Assembly (NCBI GenBank): GCA_030220185.1
Contig: JASPKZ010010239.1
Location: 1,878,001-1,942,000, forward strand
Direction of reading: 5' to 3'
Length of the DNA stretch: 64,000 nucleotides
From: Diploptera punctata
Taxonomy: Eukaryota; Arthropoda; Insecta; Blattodea; Blaberidae
The translations under genes were made by a program, and so were the position numbers. This document shows positions 19,991 through 31,509 of this stretch, in pieces. Positions within the stretch are counted from its first letter, which is position 1, and every line of letters begins with the position of its first letter. Under the pieces are notes generated by a model. The model saw only the letters and a program-made list of their open reading frames with translations. It was not told the DNA's origin and ran no database searches.

Positions 19991-21139
19991 TCCCGATAGG
20001 CCATGTCAATATAAGGCCCGGATGTAGAGTGGCATATTAAAAGTACCTATAAAGTAAGAGGTTAAACTCAGAGAAAGAAATAATGATTAATACACTGTAG
20101 CCTATATTAATATTCTAATGCCTATCTCATTATATTGGTATATAACTGTACATTGTAATATTAATAGGTATTACATAATAGAGTATCATAAAATATTACG
20201 AACTATTTTTAGTATAACAGTCAATACGTATACTTCATCAGTCAGTCACTTCATAATAACGAAGGAGTTGGTCTTAAGACTACAAAATTCTCTTCATCTG
20301 GTCAAATACGGAAAGTCTGTTTGTGATTATAAAAATGTATGCATAAACTAGAAATTATTTTTCGTTCACTGTTGGTTTGTGATTCTCCGAAAAAGAATCA
20401 TTATTGAGATGTGCAGGTCTTTCAGTTTTTAAGAACATCGTGTTGAAATAATTCTGCAATATATAAAATGGAGTAGAGCAAGCAATGTAGAAAAGTTACC
20501 TGGATTAAGGTAATATTAGTGGCATATAAATTATACCATCCATCAGGTAAATTTTAGGTTTTAATAAAAGAACAACATGAATATATGGGAGTGTGCATGT
20601 GGGAATCATTTAATTGGTTTGGAGGACACATTTATATATAGTAAGATCGAAATCGGTATCCGTGGCATGTCCAGACAGACACTCAGATGGATGGAGAGAT
20701 CGCGTGAGTTTCTGTCCACTCTACAACATTGCAACCTGTAGTGTAACAACACTCGTGCATCAGGTGACACACTTGTATTTCATATCTTGCTACCTTATAA
20801 CAATTTCCTACTTTTAATTCTAAATTATCTATTTTCATTATAACTAACAGTTACTAAATAAGAATGAAATGTTACTAAATAAGTTTGAAATATAGGCCCC
20901 TACAGGGTGCAACATAAGTCAATTAACCGAAAATGCAAATATATTATTTTCTGTAGCTTAAACATCTATAAAAAAAACTACCGAAATTGTTCAAAGTTAG
21001 CAAATTACCTCAAGCAGTAAGTGTTTGAGATTATATTTGAAAGTCCCACATTTAAACCCCAGTTCAACAAATCTTACTTTTTTCCTTGCAACCATGTGCT
21101 GTGCATGTGACTTATGCCGTATTTTGTATTCTACCATTA
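19991..21139. other. Unassigned DNA
   Basis: About 1.1 kb of AT-rich sequence. Short open frames (20118-20351, 20614-20817) show no motif. Nothing recognised on either strand. Confidence 0.4.
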
Positions 21140-21452
21140 AAGTGTCCACCCCTCTTGACTCGGGATTGTGTTGCAGCTTCGTACTCTGCGGAACTGGATT
21201 CGATCCCCGGTCTTGAAAAGTGTTCTAGTGATCATTTTTATTGGGATATTTTTCTCACCTTTAAGAAAAATGTAGGAAGGGTTATTGCACCAATGGTCAC
21301 CAATATCATTGGCCACTATAATCATCATTAACATATTTCCATGTTTAGTATGAATGTTTGAGTTTGTGTTTAACTCGGAGAAAACCCTGGATTGAGCAGA
21401 TCGCTCATTCGGAGAGGCCCTCCATGCCCTTGTGTGGTCAAACATTATGTAT
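21140..21452 (+). mobile_element. SINE S1 variant (S1b)
   Basis: The head includes cttcgtactctgcggaactg and ggattcgatccccggtcttg (box B). The body has tttttctcacctttaag, atcattggccactataatca, gagcagatcgctcattcgga and tccatgcccttgtgtggtc. RTE-E follows within a few bases. Confidence 0.75.
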
Positions 21453-21457
21453 CTAAT

Positions 21458-22175
21458 CCTAAGTTTATTCGCTGACGATGTTGTACTTTTAGCAGAATCT
21501 GAAAATGAGCTCTAAATGTTAGCATATACATTTAATAGATATAATTGTAAAATATCAATAAATAAGTCAAACGTAATGGCATTTATTGGTAAATATGGAA
21601 TTAGATAAAAAATTGTACTGGATAACAAAATAATAGAACAAATATCACATTTCCAATATTTAGGATGTGATATAACTTATAGAGAAAATAAAGATATAGA
21701 AAATAAAGTAAATAAATTTCAGGCTATTTGTGGAACCATAGAAAGAACGTTAGGTCGGAAAACAAGGAATGATACTAAGCTTAAATTATATAAAACAATG
21801 GCTGTTCCTTTGTTGTTGTATCGAAGTGAAAATTGGATAATGAAATCAAGGGATAAAAGCAGGATACAGACTGCGGAAATGCTATTTTTACGTAATGTGA
21901 AAGGATGCACAAGAGCGGATAGAATAAGGAATGAAACTATACGAGAAGAATTAAATATATATAAAATTGAAGATGAAATCAGCGAAAACAATAAGAAATG
22001 GACAGAACACTTAATGAGAATGAACAACGAAAGAATACCAAAAAGAACCTTCCTGTATAATCCCAGAGGAACAAGAGATATTGGCCGACCACGTAGAAGA
22101 TGGATTCCACTTTTAACTTCGTCGGAACAGGCTGCATAGCCTAAACCTTGTATTAGAAGAAGAAGAAGAAGAAGA
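21458..22175 (+). pseudogene. RTE-E LINE, RT palm to C-terminus
   Basis: 5'-truncated within the RT palm: it opens with SLFADDVVLLAESENEL (catalytic FADD), followed by a TAA at 21513, another at 21606, then FQYLGCDITYRENKDIENKV. The last part is open (21798-22139): VPLLLYRSENWIM, AEMLFLRNVKGCTRADRIRN, LMRMNNERIPKRTF and IGRPRRRWIPL, stop at 22137-22139, then GAA repeats (22155-22183). Same family at 51498 and 60395; tail repeat and domain order fit an RTE-like LINE. Confidence 0.85.
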
Positions 22176-22445
22176 AGAAGAAGTTTAAAAATCTATCTCC
22201 CAAAAGGTCGTGCCACTTGAGGCCCGTATAGCGTTGAGGTAAACCTACGATGGAAAAAAAAAAGATAACTAACTACTTAAATAACTCAAGGCATTATCGA
22301 ACCAGTAGTTTCGTGGCCGCGCTTTCGATACATCCCTATCCTGAGCTAATATTTACCAATTATCCCCTGTATAACTACTTCCCTAAAATTATGGTTAATG
22401 GTATTCTCTCGCCTTATTCTTTGCCTAACTACTGGGCTTTTTCCT

Positions 22446-22533
22446 TCTGATTTTCCAATAAGGAATTTCCCTGCCCCTCTTTTATTCCCTCTGATTTTCC
22501 AATAAGGAATTTCCCTGCCCCTCTTTTATTCCC
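22446..22533. repeat. Exact 44-bp tandem duplication inside RTE-A
   Basis: Units 22446-22489 and 22490-22533 are identical by eye, both starting tctgattttccaataagg. Not present in other RTE-A copies, so it is a recent local slip. Confidence 0.9.
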
Positions 22534-22859
22534 CATACGTGTCATATGTCTTGCATATAGCAGTACGAAGCTTAATAATTCTCTAATTATCTGCTTCCGC
22601 ATAAATACGATGTAGCTCACTATTATCTAACCTTCACCATTCGCCTTCTCTTCATCTCTCTTTGGTCCAAACATTTTCCTAAGAAAGTTATTCTCAAATG
22701 ATCATAATTTTTTCTCCTCCCTTAGATTAAAGATCCATTTTTCACACACACACACACATATATATATATAATGTAACTGGAGTAAAACACTTTTATATAT
22801 TTTCAGTTTAATGTTTTGAGAGAAGTTGGGACGAAAAGAGTCTCTGCAATGAATAATAT

Positions 22860-23083
22860 TAACTGGTTGTATTATAGATCGTAATACGTATATTAGATAT
22901 TATCTTTTGATCAAATTTTTACTTAGTGTTTAATATTAGAGTTAATTAAGATTGTTATATTCTGATGTAATATATGTTTGTCCTGGTGAGTGAAGAGAAG
23001 GCCACATGGCCTTAACTCCACCAGGCTAAATAAATCTAATCTAATCTAAATAAATCTAATCTAAATCTAATCTAATCTAATCT
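22860..23083 (+). mobile_element. CR1-like LINE 3' end with TCTAA tail
   Basis: Only the 3' untranslated part: gtttgtcctggtgagtg, the hairpin aaggcc acat ggcctt (22999-23014), aactccaccaggctaaataa and a TCTAA tail (23031-23083). Its upstream part matches the reverse of 31200-31290. Near-repeats aataatat/aatgatat at 22852-22859 and 23084-23091 may be the target duplication. Confidence 0.8.
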
Positions 23084-23111
23084 AATGATATGCATTTCAA
23101 GAATTGAGCGA

Positions 23112-23869
23112 AGAAGAAGATTACACTAAAAGTAATTACTGACAAATTATTTCACCAGTTTATCTGTCCAATAACATATGTGTGATTAGAAGTATTTTTT
23201 GATGTTGACACTATCTTGGTGAAACATGTTCGTGAGGAGTCGATTTAAAATATATATATACGTACATTTATCTACGGTCTTGTAAAATAGGAGACAAATG
23301 AAATATTAGCCGAGTGTACTGTACTATTCACAAAATATTGGAACTTTCACCAACATATTGATAAAACGTGACACATTTCATTAGGAATACTATAAGCAAG
23401 GTCGGTTTTATGTAATAAGGAATTAAGAAATATGTAACCAAAATAAGTGAAATATGTGTACAGGTATGTAACGAAGCAATTATATGTAAAATGCAAAATA
23501 TCATTGCTTCTGCAAAATAGAAGTTCCTAGGTAGCCAAGTCAAATCTCTATGTTAATTCTTAATAATTTCACTTCTACTACAAAGTACTGAAGTACATAC
23601 CTCCCATTCAAATGTTTAAGTCACATTGAAACGGTTTGCACATTTTATTACAATATAATTTTCCAAATATTCTTTTGTCGTGCACAATCTTCTGTCTGAC
23701 AACAGGATTTTATAAATAGACGAAGAGTTCTAGTCTTCAGAAAAAATCAACAATGTTTATTAATATAAAGGGATTTTGCTAGAAATAATATTATCAGAGG
23801 TTTCTACAATTTCACCATTAACAGATACAAAATAACAAGTTTTGATATCCGGCACAGATTGCACTTTGG
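23112..23869. other. Unassigned AT-rich DNA
   Basis: No gene or repeat partner recognised; the minus frame 23328-23543 has no motif. Confidence 0.4.
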
Positions 23870-24420
23870 TGGAAACTACACCACTCACTTCACATGGAAA
23901 CACTGAACTACATCTTCCATTATTTCCACAGCTTCTTGAATTATCCGGTTTCGTAATACTGTTGGAAGGCAGCTGAAGTGATTTGCGATGTGTGAAACTG
24001 ATCCGAGCACTTTAGATCTGTTCAATGCTGACAAGGTTTCACTCACAGACGCTGCAGGATAAGAAGAAAAGTTCTTCATCAGAGATTTCACAACTTCGAA
24101 ATGCTTACTGTAAAAAATCGTAGTTCCAGTCCACGTTACTCACCTTGCTATCGCGACAGAGGTACATCAGGTAACTGCTGCTTGTAGCATTGTACACGAT
24201 AAGAACATTTAAACAATTTTTTCTTCGTTGCTGATATCAGTGTATTTACTTTTTGGAAATTATGTATGTCTCTGTTATTCGTTGCAATGCATGAGCTGTG
24301 CATGTAACATGCACTAAGTTTGGATAAGCAACAAAAAGTGATTTCCCCGCTTTCAGTATGTATTGAGCTGAATATGTGTATAGCAATAGGATACTCTCTT
24401 ATTTTACGCCATATAGCCAT
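23870..24420 (-). pseudogene. hAT-like transposase fragment
   Basis: Two minus frames form the order of a hAT-type transposase core. Frame 24148-24420 contains TLISATKKKLFKCSYRVQCY then KQQLPDVPL. Frame 23885-24091 continues with FSSYPAASVSETLSALNRSK, VSHIANHFSCLPTVLRNRI and VEIMEDV. In relatives I recall, the first is followed by a TRWGTW motif; here the join (24092-24147) has lost it. No terminal repeats seen. The family call rests on remembered patterns. Confidence 0.5.
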
Positions 24421-24455
24421 AATACATTAAGTATATAATTGATTAATTTAGCTGA

Positions 24456-25470
24456 TTGTTGAACTATAAGCAATTGGGTAGTATTAGACGGGAAACCACC
24501 AGGTTACTAAAGAGTAAAAAGAGGGAATATTTGAGAGAGAAGATTAATGGTATTGAAATTAATGCAAAAAATGGGAACATTAGAGAATTATATCAGCAAA
24601 TTAGACTAGTGAAGAAAGGGTTTCAGGCTAGAACAAACATAATTTGGAATGGAAATGGAGATATGATTGCAGATTCCAGGAGTATATTAAATAGATGGAA
24701 AAGTTACTTTCATCACCTATTAAATGTACATACAGAACAGGATATTGAGGAGGATCATTTACAGACAGCTGAAATGTTAGTCGCAGAATCAAGTGCATTA
24801 GAGGTTCAAATGGCGATACAAAAATTGAAGATGTATAAAGCATCAAGTTCAGATGAGATCCCAGCAGAACTGATAAAATCAGGGGAAGAAAAATTCATGG
24901 ACAAGATACGCCTGTTGCTTAGTATGATTTGGGATAAAGAAGCTCTTCCAGGTGAATGGAAAGAATCGATTATCGTACCAATTTATAACAAAGGAGATAA
25001 AACTGATTGCAACAACCACAGGGGTATCTCATTACTTTCAACTTCGTACAAAATTCTAACAAATACGAGTAATATTAGTAAGCAGACCTACTCCCTATAT
25101 TGATGACATTCTAGGAGATCATCAATGTGGATTTAGAAAAAACAGGTCTACAACAGATCAGATTTTTAGTATAAGACAGATTTTATAAAAGAAATGGGAA
25201 AGTAATGGTACTGTACATCAACTATACATAGACTTCAAAAAAAAGCTTATGATTCAGTTAAGAGGGAAGAGTTATATAGTATCCTGCTGGAGTTCGGAAT
25301 TCCTAAAAAGTTAGTTAGACTTATACGAATGTGTCTAAATGGCACAAAGCGTGTAGGCAAACAGTTTTGGGATACTTTTGAAATCCAGAATGGGTAGAAG
25401 CAAGGGGATGCAATATCTCCTCTACTCTCTAATTTTGTACTAGAGCATGCCATCAAATCTGTAGAGCAGC
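24456..25470 (+). pseudogene. RTE-A LINE, N-terminal and core RT domain
   Basis: The only copy covering the upstream part of the polyprotein. Frame 24456-25103 has IWNGNGDMIADSRSILNRWK, SSDEIPAELIKSGEEK, PGEWKESIIVPIYNKGDKTD and NNHRGISLLS (RT motifs before the palm). After a frameshift near 25060 come DDILGDHQCGFRKNRSTTDQ, YIDFKK..YDSVKREE (first catalytic Asp region) and KQGDAISPLL. It stops near 25470, before the YADD box. IPAELIK and FKKAYDS are typical of the RTE clade. No genuine start codon; truncated at both ends. Confidence 0.85.
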
Positions 25471-25904
25471 GATGTAAAACACGAGCGCCATGAGACGGTG
25501 CGCTCCGACATGCACCAGGAGCGCTCCGCTGGACAGGCAACGCTACCTGGTGCCTTGGTTCAGTTTCACTCGACAAACGCTATGATGAGCATGGCTACGT
25601 TCAGCAAGGAGACCTTTCGAGAATCAAGCTTACGTATTTTATTTTGGCACAGAATATCTCGCCAAATTTTGAAACAGTTAAATTAGCTAATTCGATAAAA
25701 ATACATGAAACATAAAAATCGCCTTTAAAACAAATAACAAACTCACCAACATCGCATCAAACACAATTCAAGTAACAAATAAATACGAAAATAAAGACTT
25801 TTATAAACTAAAGTACAAAATTGCGGTAAGTTTTTCATCGGTAGAATAACAAGAAATTTTAACACAAGATATACTGAAAATTAAAAAATATGTAATTATT
25901 ATTA
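25471..25904. other. Unassigned DNA, possible hAT-type end
   Basis: Begins cagcgatgtaaaacacgag, which resembles the CAGNGRTGTCAAAC terminal repeat of some hAT elements, and marks a sharp end of RTE-A homology. No matching opposite end was found. A 62-codon frame at 25498-25686 is unrecognised. Confidence 0.35.
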
Positions 25905-25981
25905 TGTTGTATTATTATTACTACTGTTATTACTATTATTGTCGTTATTATTGTTATTGTTAATATATTTATTGTTTACTA

Positions 25982-26054
<73 letters not shown>

Positions 26055-26055
26055 G
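25905..26055. repeat. ATT microsatellite, compound
   Basis: Interrupted ATT/GTT runs, pure in 25986-26022 and 26023-26054. Confidence 0.9.
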
Positions 26056-26319
26056 AATCTCCAATTATTTTGAAACCCTATTTCGCTACAAAGGCATATT
26101 AGGGTTGTAGCTTATTATAACAATTTTATACTATACATTGTAAAATAGAAATATTATCTTATGGTTTTGAATGAGTGTTTTGAATTATATAAATCGTCTA
26201 TAAGTGTCTTAGAAAATACTACATATTTTTACGAATGTGTGTTATTAATTTCATAAAATATTTATAATAATTTTAGTTTTTAAAAATCGCTTCACACATT
26301 GAGGCAGATGCCTCATCAT

Positions 26320-26620
26320 CATTTAAAAGTAAATATAACCAGAATCGAATATAGGACAATCAAATAAAATATGTTTTACAGATTGTATTGATTTTTGACA
26401 TTTACAATTATGATCACTGTCTGGGTTAATATTAAATCTCCTAAAATCATTTAAAGTAACACTCCTGATCCAATGTTCATTCCAATCAGTGATGTTATAG
26501 TCCAACAGATTCTCTTTAACATAGGATATTGGACACTGAAAATTAATAATGAAGCTCAGAAGATGCTGCTGATTTAGCTAGTTGATCAGCACGAATTTCC
26601 CAACAGTTCCCGGGGTTGCC
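26320..26620 (-). pseudogene. LINE C-terminal fragment: RNase H end and zinc knuckle
   Basis: On minus, IRADQLAKSAAS resembles the last helix of the RNase H domain (GNExADxLAK), followed after a break by a 60-codon frame (26323-26505): WNEHWIRSVTLNDFRRFNI, then HNCKCQKSIQSVKHILFDC-PIF, the CxC...H...C knuckle of I/R1/LOA-type LINEs. It lacks the RT. A different clade from the RTE and CR1-like families here. Confidence 0.65.
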
Positions 26621-26965
26621 CGTATCAAGACAAGGCACAGGTTGTTTTGTATATTTTAATTTGTGTTGTTATTTAGCTATTGTGTATGTTAACATGACAT
26701 TAAAACATATTTATAATGGAGAAATATCAAGTTTTACCAAACATACATACGGTATATTAGAAAACGTGGACTCAGTTTGCTCCAAAATTGATATAATAGG
26801 CCTACTATGACAAAATTACACAAGAAAGAAAAACAAAAACAAGATTTAGCATCTTAGAAGACATAGAAATTTTAAAAGAAGCTGAGAATAAAGGACTTGC
26901 TCAACTAGAACAGGCCAGCCAAAAACGGACCCGTTGTACAACTGATACAACAATATTAGTATGGT

Positions 26966-27145
26966 AGCCTAACTATGATGGTTGTCCAGTGGCTCGCTTT
27001 GCTTCCACCGCATGCTAATATACATAATTAAATACAAAGATGCCGACTACCGCCAATCTAATAATTCGCGCATGTTAATCACTGTCAAGCATTGCCGTGC
27101 CACCCGCTTTTATATAAACGGACAACCATCATAATGAGGCGATAA
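26966..27145. mobile_element. MITE with ~22-bp inverted ends
   Basis: The ends pair: gcctaactatgatggttgtc on the left against gacaaccatcataatgaggc on the right. The interior (aattaaatacaaagatgc, gaccaccgcc-type block, catgttaatcactgtcaa) matches 44323-44505, which has the same ends. TA-flanked, no coding potential: a Tc1/mariner-type MITE by inference. Confidence 0.85.
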
Positions 27146-27159
27146 TACCAATTGAAATG

Positions 27160-27262
27160 CAGAAGATGAAACATTGTTTTGAAAGGCCATCATATTTTTA
27201 ACTACTTGACAAAGTTTTCAAACAGAATTCTATTTTAGTTGAGGATGACTGATATATCAGGT
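27160..27262 (+). repeat. Dispersed repeat R
   Basis: Shares atgcagaagatgaaacattg, gaaagg and tagttgaggatgactgat with 19515-19630. It lies just upstream of the open frame at 27268. Confidence 0.6.
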
Positions 27263-27267
27263 ACTAA

Positions 27268-27783
27268 TTTTATATTTTTAATATTAAATTATTAAATGGA
27301 AGTAATAGACGAATAAATATTATTACATTTAGACCGTCTTTTAAAATTGTTACAATATTAGATCCCACAATCCGTTTTGAGATCCATAATAGCCAACCTG
27401 AGGAAGTTGACTCTGAAAAGAATGCCATATATGAGCCAGCAGTTGACTATTACAAAGATAAATGCCAATTAGATAGTATAACTGTCACAGGATTAATGAT
27501 CGTGGCAAGAGGTACTATACCAGGATTCTTAGCAAAATTTTCGAATTTCTTAGATTTGGACAGAGTATATCTTTCTAAATTTGTCATCGCTGCCATTAGA
27601 GGATCAATTTCAATTTTAAAAAACCATGTTTACAAAATTTTTACTTCATGGAATATACTTCAATTACAATTTGAAATTTTTAATGTATTTTATCAATTTC
27701 GAAAATTAATTGTTTATATCACTTTGTCCTTGTTGGAATCCTCTAATGAGGAAAGTTTTTATATAAAAAATAAATTAAATTAA
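27268..27783 (+). CDS. LINE C-terminal protein fragment, possible restriction-like endonuclease region
   Basis: A clean frame of ~171 codons with no initiator; the first ATG is at 27496. It reads RRINIITFRPSF, ILDPTIRFEIHNSQPEEVDS, IYEPAVDYYKDKCQLDSITV and GLMIVARGTIPGFL, then a hydrophobic 60-residue tail. The pattern R(R)xDIxxF...xDPTxRFE...IYEP...GARGTIP is one I associate with the C-terminus of LINEs using a PD-(D/E)xK restriction-like endonuclease (R2/R4-type). Here the expected Asp is Asn (RRINII). The lack of stops over 500 bp in a region full of relics is unusual. RT is absent upstream. Confidence 0.5.
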   Translation, partial: FYIFNIKLLNGSNRRINIITFRPSFKIVTILDPTIRFEIHNSQPEEVDSEKNAIYEPAVDYYKDKCQLDSITVTGLMIVARGTIPGFLAKFSNFLDLDRVYLSKFVIAAIRGSISILKNHVYKIFTSWNILQLQFEIFNVFYQFRKLIVYITLSLLESSNEESFYIKNKLN

Positions 27784-28224
27784 AAAAATGTCATGTGTCA
27801 AGTAAGAATGCCCGGGAAGTAGCACCATGAAATAGGTGATTTATTTTCCTACAGGAGGACCAATAAATATACCCACTACTTTTGTTTTTCTGTACCAAGA
27901 AATATTAAATCATGTTTGTTAAAATGGTGTAGAAACACATGAATATTTTAAACATATTCTTACCTTTTGTTTTGTTTGTACGTGGAGGCTGTTGGTTCTT
28001 AATGTTTTTTTCAGGCAAATATTAAATATTACAGATTAAAATCTTTTGAGGTATTACTTAATACTGTAAATCAGTTAATACTATTCATTATTAAATACTG
28101 TACTCCTGTTTGTGCGTTGTTTTATATTTCGATTCCTCCTGTTATAAGCGTTCATGACAATGGTAGTCTTTCGTACAGGAACTTTCCACACGGAACTTGC
28201 AGCTCTGAACTATGATATGCCTGC
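27784..28224. other. Unassigned AT-rich DNA
   Basis: Nothing recognised. Confidence 0.4.
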
Positions 28225-29107
28225 TCTAGAGGATGAAGATCGCCTACAAATCAATGGTATTAATAAGCTGTTAGTTTACCCTGATGATGTACTATTGTGC
28301 GATAGCGAAGAGATACTAAAGGACAACACGCACACACTATTGAGTAACATTAAGAAATTAGGACTGGAAGTAAATATCAATCAAACTAAATATATGGCCA
28401 CACGTAGAAATAGTTATATAATGGAAATGGACAGCTAATGACAAATGAGGGAAATTTTGAGTAAGTGGCTGAATTCAAATACCTAGGAACAATAATCACA
28501 AATTGGAATGAGATTTACAAAGAAATTAAACATAGACTCAATTCTGGAAATGCGTGCTATTATGCATTACAAAGACTTTTAATGTCCCAACTCCTTAAAA
28601 AAAACATTAAACTGAAAATATATAAAACTATTATTCTACCAGTTATATTATATGGATGTGAGACATGGATTCTTACTTTAAGGGAGGAAAGGAGATTACG
28701 AGTATTTGAGAATAAAGTACTTAGGAACAATTTTGGACCAAAGAGAGATAGAGAGACAGGTGAATGGAGAAGACTATACATAACAATAAACTAAATTGTC
28801 TTTATAGGAAACCAGATATAATAAGAATAGTTAAGTCTCGTAGACTGAGATGGGCAGGGCATGTGGCACGTATGGGGAATGAAAGACGTCCATGGAAACT
28901 TCTTGTAGGAAAGCCGGAGGGAAAACGCCCAGTTGGTAGACCAACAGTTGGGAGAACAACATGGACTATGATTTGAGGGAAGTAGATTATACAGGGAATG
29001 ATTGGAAAACATTAGCTCAGGATAGGGATGTATGGAGAGCGTATGTCCGCGCGGCTATGAACCTACGGGTCCGATAGTGCCAGTGAGTAAGTAAGTAAGT
29101 AAGAAAG
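28225..29107 (+). pseudogene. RTE-A LINE, palm to C-terminus
   Basis: Starts at EDEDRLQINGINKLLVYPDD, where the RT box YADD is mutated to YPDD, so it is catalytically dead even where open. It continues through LGLEVNINQTKYMATRRNS (stop at 28436), FKYLGTIITNWNE, PVILYGCETWILTLREERRL (frame 28465-28794) and GHVARMGNERRPWKLLVGKP (frame 28764-28976), then the stop and a GTAA tail (29086-29105). GND precedes the tail, the usual GTAA pairing. Confidence 0.9.
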
Positions 29108-30389
29108 ATTTGCCTATGCGAGTCCTGATTTCTTGTAATATGTCAACATAATTAATCCAAGTAATTCGTCCTTAGAGTGTACTCCTCGGGAATGTTGTGG
29201 TTGCAGTATTTTTGTAAAAAATGTTTAAATTGAAATAACTGAAGTTTGTTCCAAGATATGTTCTCTGCAACCAATGTCATGCACAGTTCTTTGTAAAATC
29301 CACTAATAGATTATGTGTAGGCTACCTCTGCAACTGTATAAGACAATATCAGTTTCTTTGAGGAAACCTGTTGTTTATTTATAATATGCAATTTGTTTCA
29401 ATTTGAGATTTCATCGTACACCTTGTACGTTTATCATAATTTAGGCAGATGACTGTTTTACCATACACGAATAAGGACTGTCACTATAATTCCATCTTTT
29501 CAGCTTTAATGACAACAAAGACGCAACCGATGCCGTGGTTAACTTCAATGCAACTGACTGTTACAAATTCTGAAACGTTTGAAAATAGGAAAGGAAAACG
29601 AGTCATTGTTGTCTGCATCGGACTCGTCTAATTTAGCTTCAAATGTAACGGACATGTTTGTGATTGACGACAATGTATGAGAAGTACAATAATAAACCTG
29701 ACATTTCTTTTCCTTTCTTGCTTATGTAAAGACAATTAATGTGATTGACGAAAATGTATAATAATGTCGCGCTAGTAGTAAAATATGTAAAACCATGTAC
29801 TATTGTGTGAAGTATGTATTATAGGGGTATATCTCACAATATGTAAAAATATATAATTTAAAACGTTGGAATGTGGATCTTTCAGTTTATTTCGTTGATT
29901 TTTAGCTTTTCTTATAAATACATTATTATGCAGGAGCATAATATGCAATTACATAAAATCCGAGGTCAATGATTAGTAACGCATTCTGTGTGCTCGCGGC
30001 CATGAACTTCTCTATTTGATATATTAGTCAGTTACAGTAAATGGGTGAAGGTAATCAGTGGAAATTATATGGACATAGTAAACAATAATAAGTATTGTGA
30101 ATAATTCTCTACTACTGGGTACACGGGGATTTCAAATGGAGGACAGTTTTTGTCTGCTCCTGGATTGTCTGGATAGCACAATTAGTTATTACGTCAATGC
30201 GTAAAACTGAATATCTTGGGCTCTAATCCCGGTTAGAACCAAAACCTTTCTCTTTGGCTGTAATTTTTTATAAGCTAGGAATATGAATTCTACAGTATAA
30301 ATAAGAGCATTTAAAAGGACTTATATCCATATGAAATATTTTCATGTTTAAATAAGTTTACAGTTATATATGGAAAAATATTAGTTCAA
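29108..30389. other. Unassigned DNA
   Basis: About 1.3 kb without recognisable genes. At 30170-30245 a weak tRNA-like pair (atagcacaattagttattac and gggctctaatcccggttaga) could be a decayed SINE head. Confidence 0.4.
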
Positions 30390-31073
30390 TGCCGACAACC
30401 AGTGGCGAGAGTACTAACATATCACCGGACGATCTAAATAAGCATTTCATATCGTACATTTCATTTAACATGAACACTGCGATCTCCTATCCAAGCCTAC
30501 TCCTTCCCGAAAAAAAATCTTATTTCCCTATATAACGCTGATTGATGTTAAACTATAATTGGGCCGTATTATAACTAAGACACATGGCATAGACAATATA
30601 TGTATTGACTTTTTAAAGAAAATATTTGATGTAATACTCCCAACTGTGACTCATATGTCTAATGCCTGAATCATGACTTCCCCATCCTGAACTTTGGAAA
30701 AAAGCTATAGTCAGACCAATCCCTAAAATTAAATTATCTACAATACCAAAAGACTTACCAGCATCTTCTCAGTTCTTTCTACCACTTCGGAGTACATTGC
30801 TCATAACCAATTGACTGATTAACTCATACACATGACATACTCGACCCATACCCGTCAGATTTTAGGACAGGCCACAGTACAGTAACCGACGATGCGCGGA
30901 AAGTAATGGAAAATGGAGAGATGACAATGTTAACTCTTTTTGGACTTCAGCAAAACTTTCGACACTATTAAAATTAGCATACTAGTAGCTAAACTATTAG
31001 CTTTAAATATTTAGATTAGATTAGATTAAATTAGATTAGATTTAATACACAAGTGATCTTCTTGGTGATAAAA

Positions 31074-31105
31074 TATTAAAATATATATGCATATATATTT
31101 TAATA
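31074..31105. repeat. 32-bp perfect palindrome
   Basis: Centred on atatatgcatatat (31074-31105), every base pairs with its mirror. It lies in a ~60-bp insertion that splits a LINE TCTAA tail. Confidence 0.9.
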
Positions 31106-31509
31106 GATTAGATTTATTTGGCCTGGTGGAGTTAAGGCCATGTGGCCTTCTCTTCCACTCGCCAGGACAAACATATATTACATCAGAATATAACAATTTT
31201 AATTAACATTAAATACTAAATAAAAATTTGATCAAAAAGATAATATCTATTATATTACGATCTAATTGCAATCAGTTAATGTTAGTTAAAATTAATAATA
31301 AAATGTATACAAGCAAAACATGTTAAATTGTCCCTGTCTAATGTATATAAAAAAGAAGAAAGAAAAATAATGTGATATAGAAAACTAATTTTACGATTAT
31401 ACAATATTTAAAACAAAGCAAAAGAAAATATTTGTTAATCTTAATATTATTTTTACAAATAATTGAATTTATTAATGGTTAAAAGAATACTATCAGTGAG
31501 GTGTATAAG

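Larger units (their letters stand above)
22261..23111 (-). mobile_element. RTE-A LINE, diverged, split by a CR1-like 3' end
   Basis: The minus strand matches RTE-A from the GTTA-type tail (22261-22270) back to the NSGN region. An exact 44-bp tandem duplication lies inside at 22446-22533, and a CA/TA run replaces the CETW region near 22745. The copy is broken at 22860-23083; the last ~20 bases of homology (gcatttcaagaattgagc) follow the insert. Confidence 0.8.
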
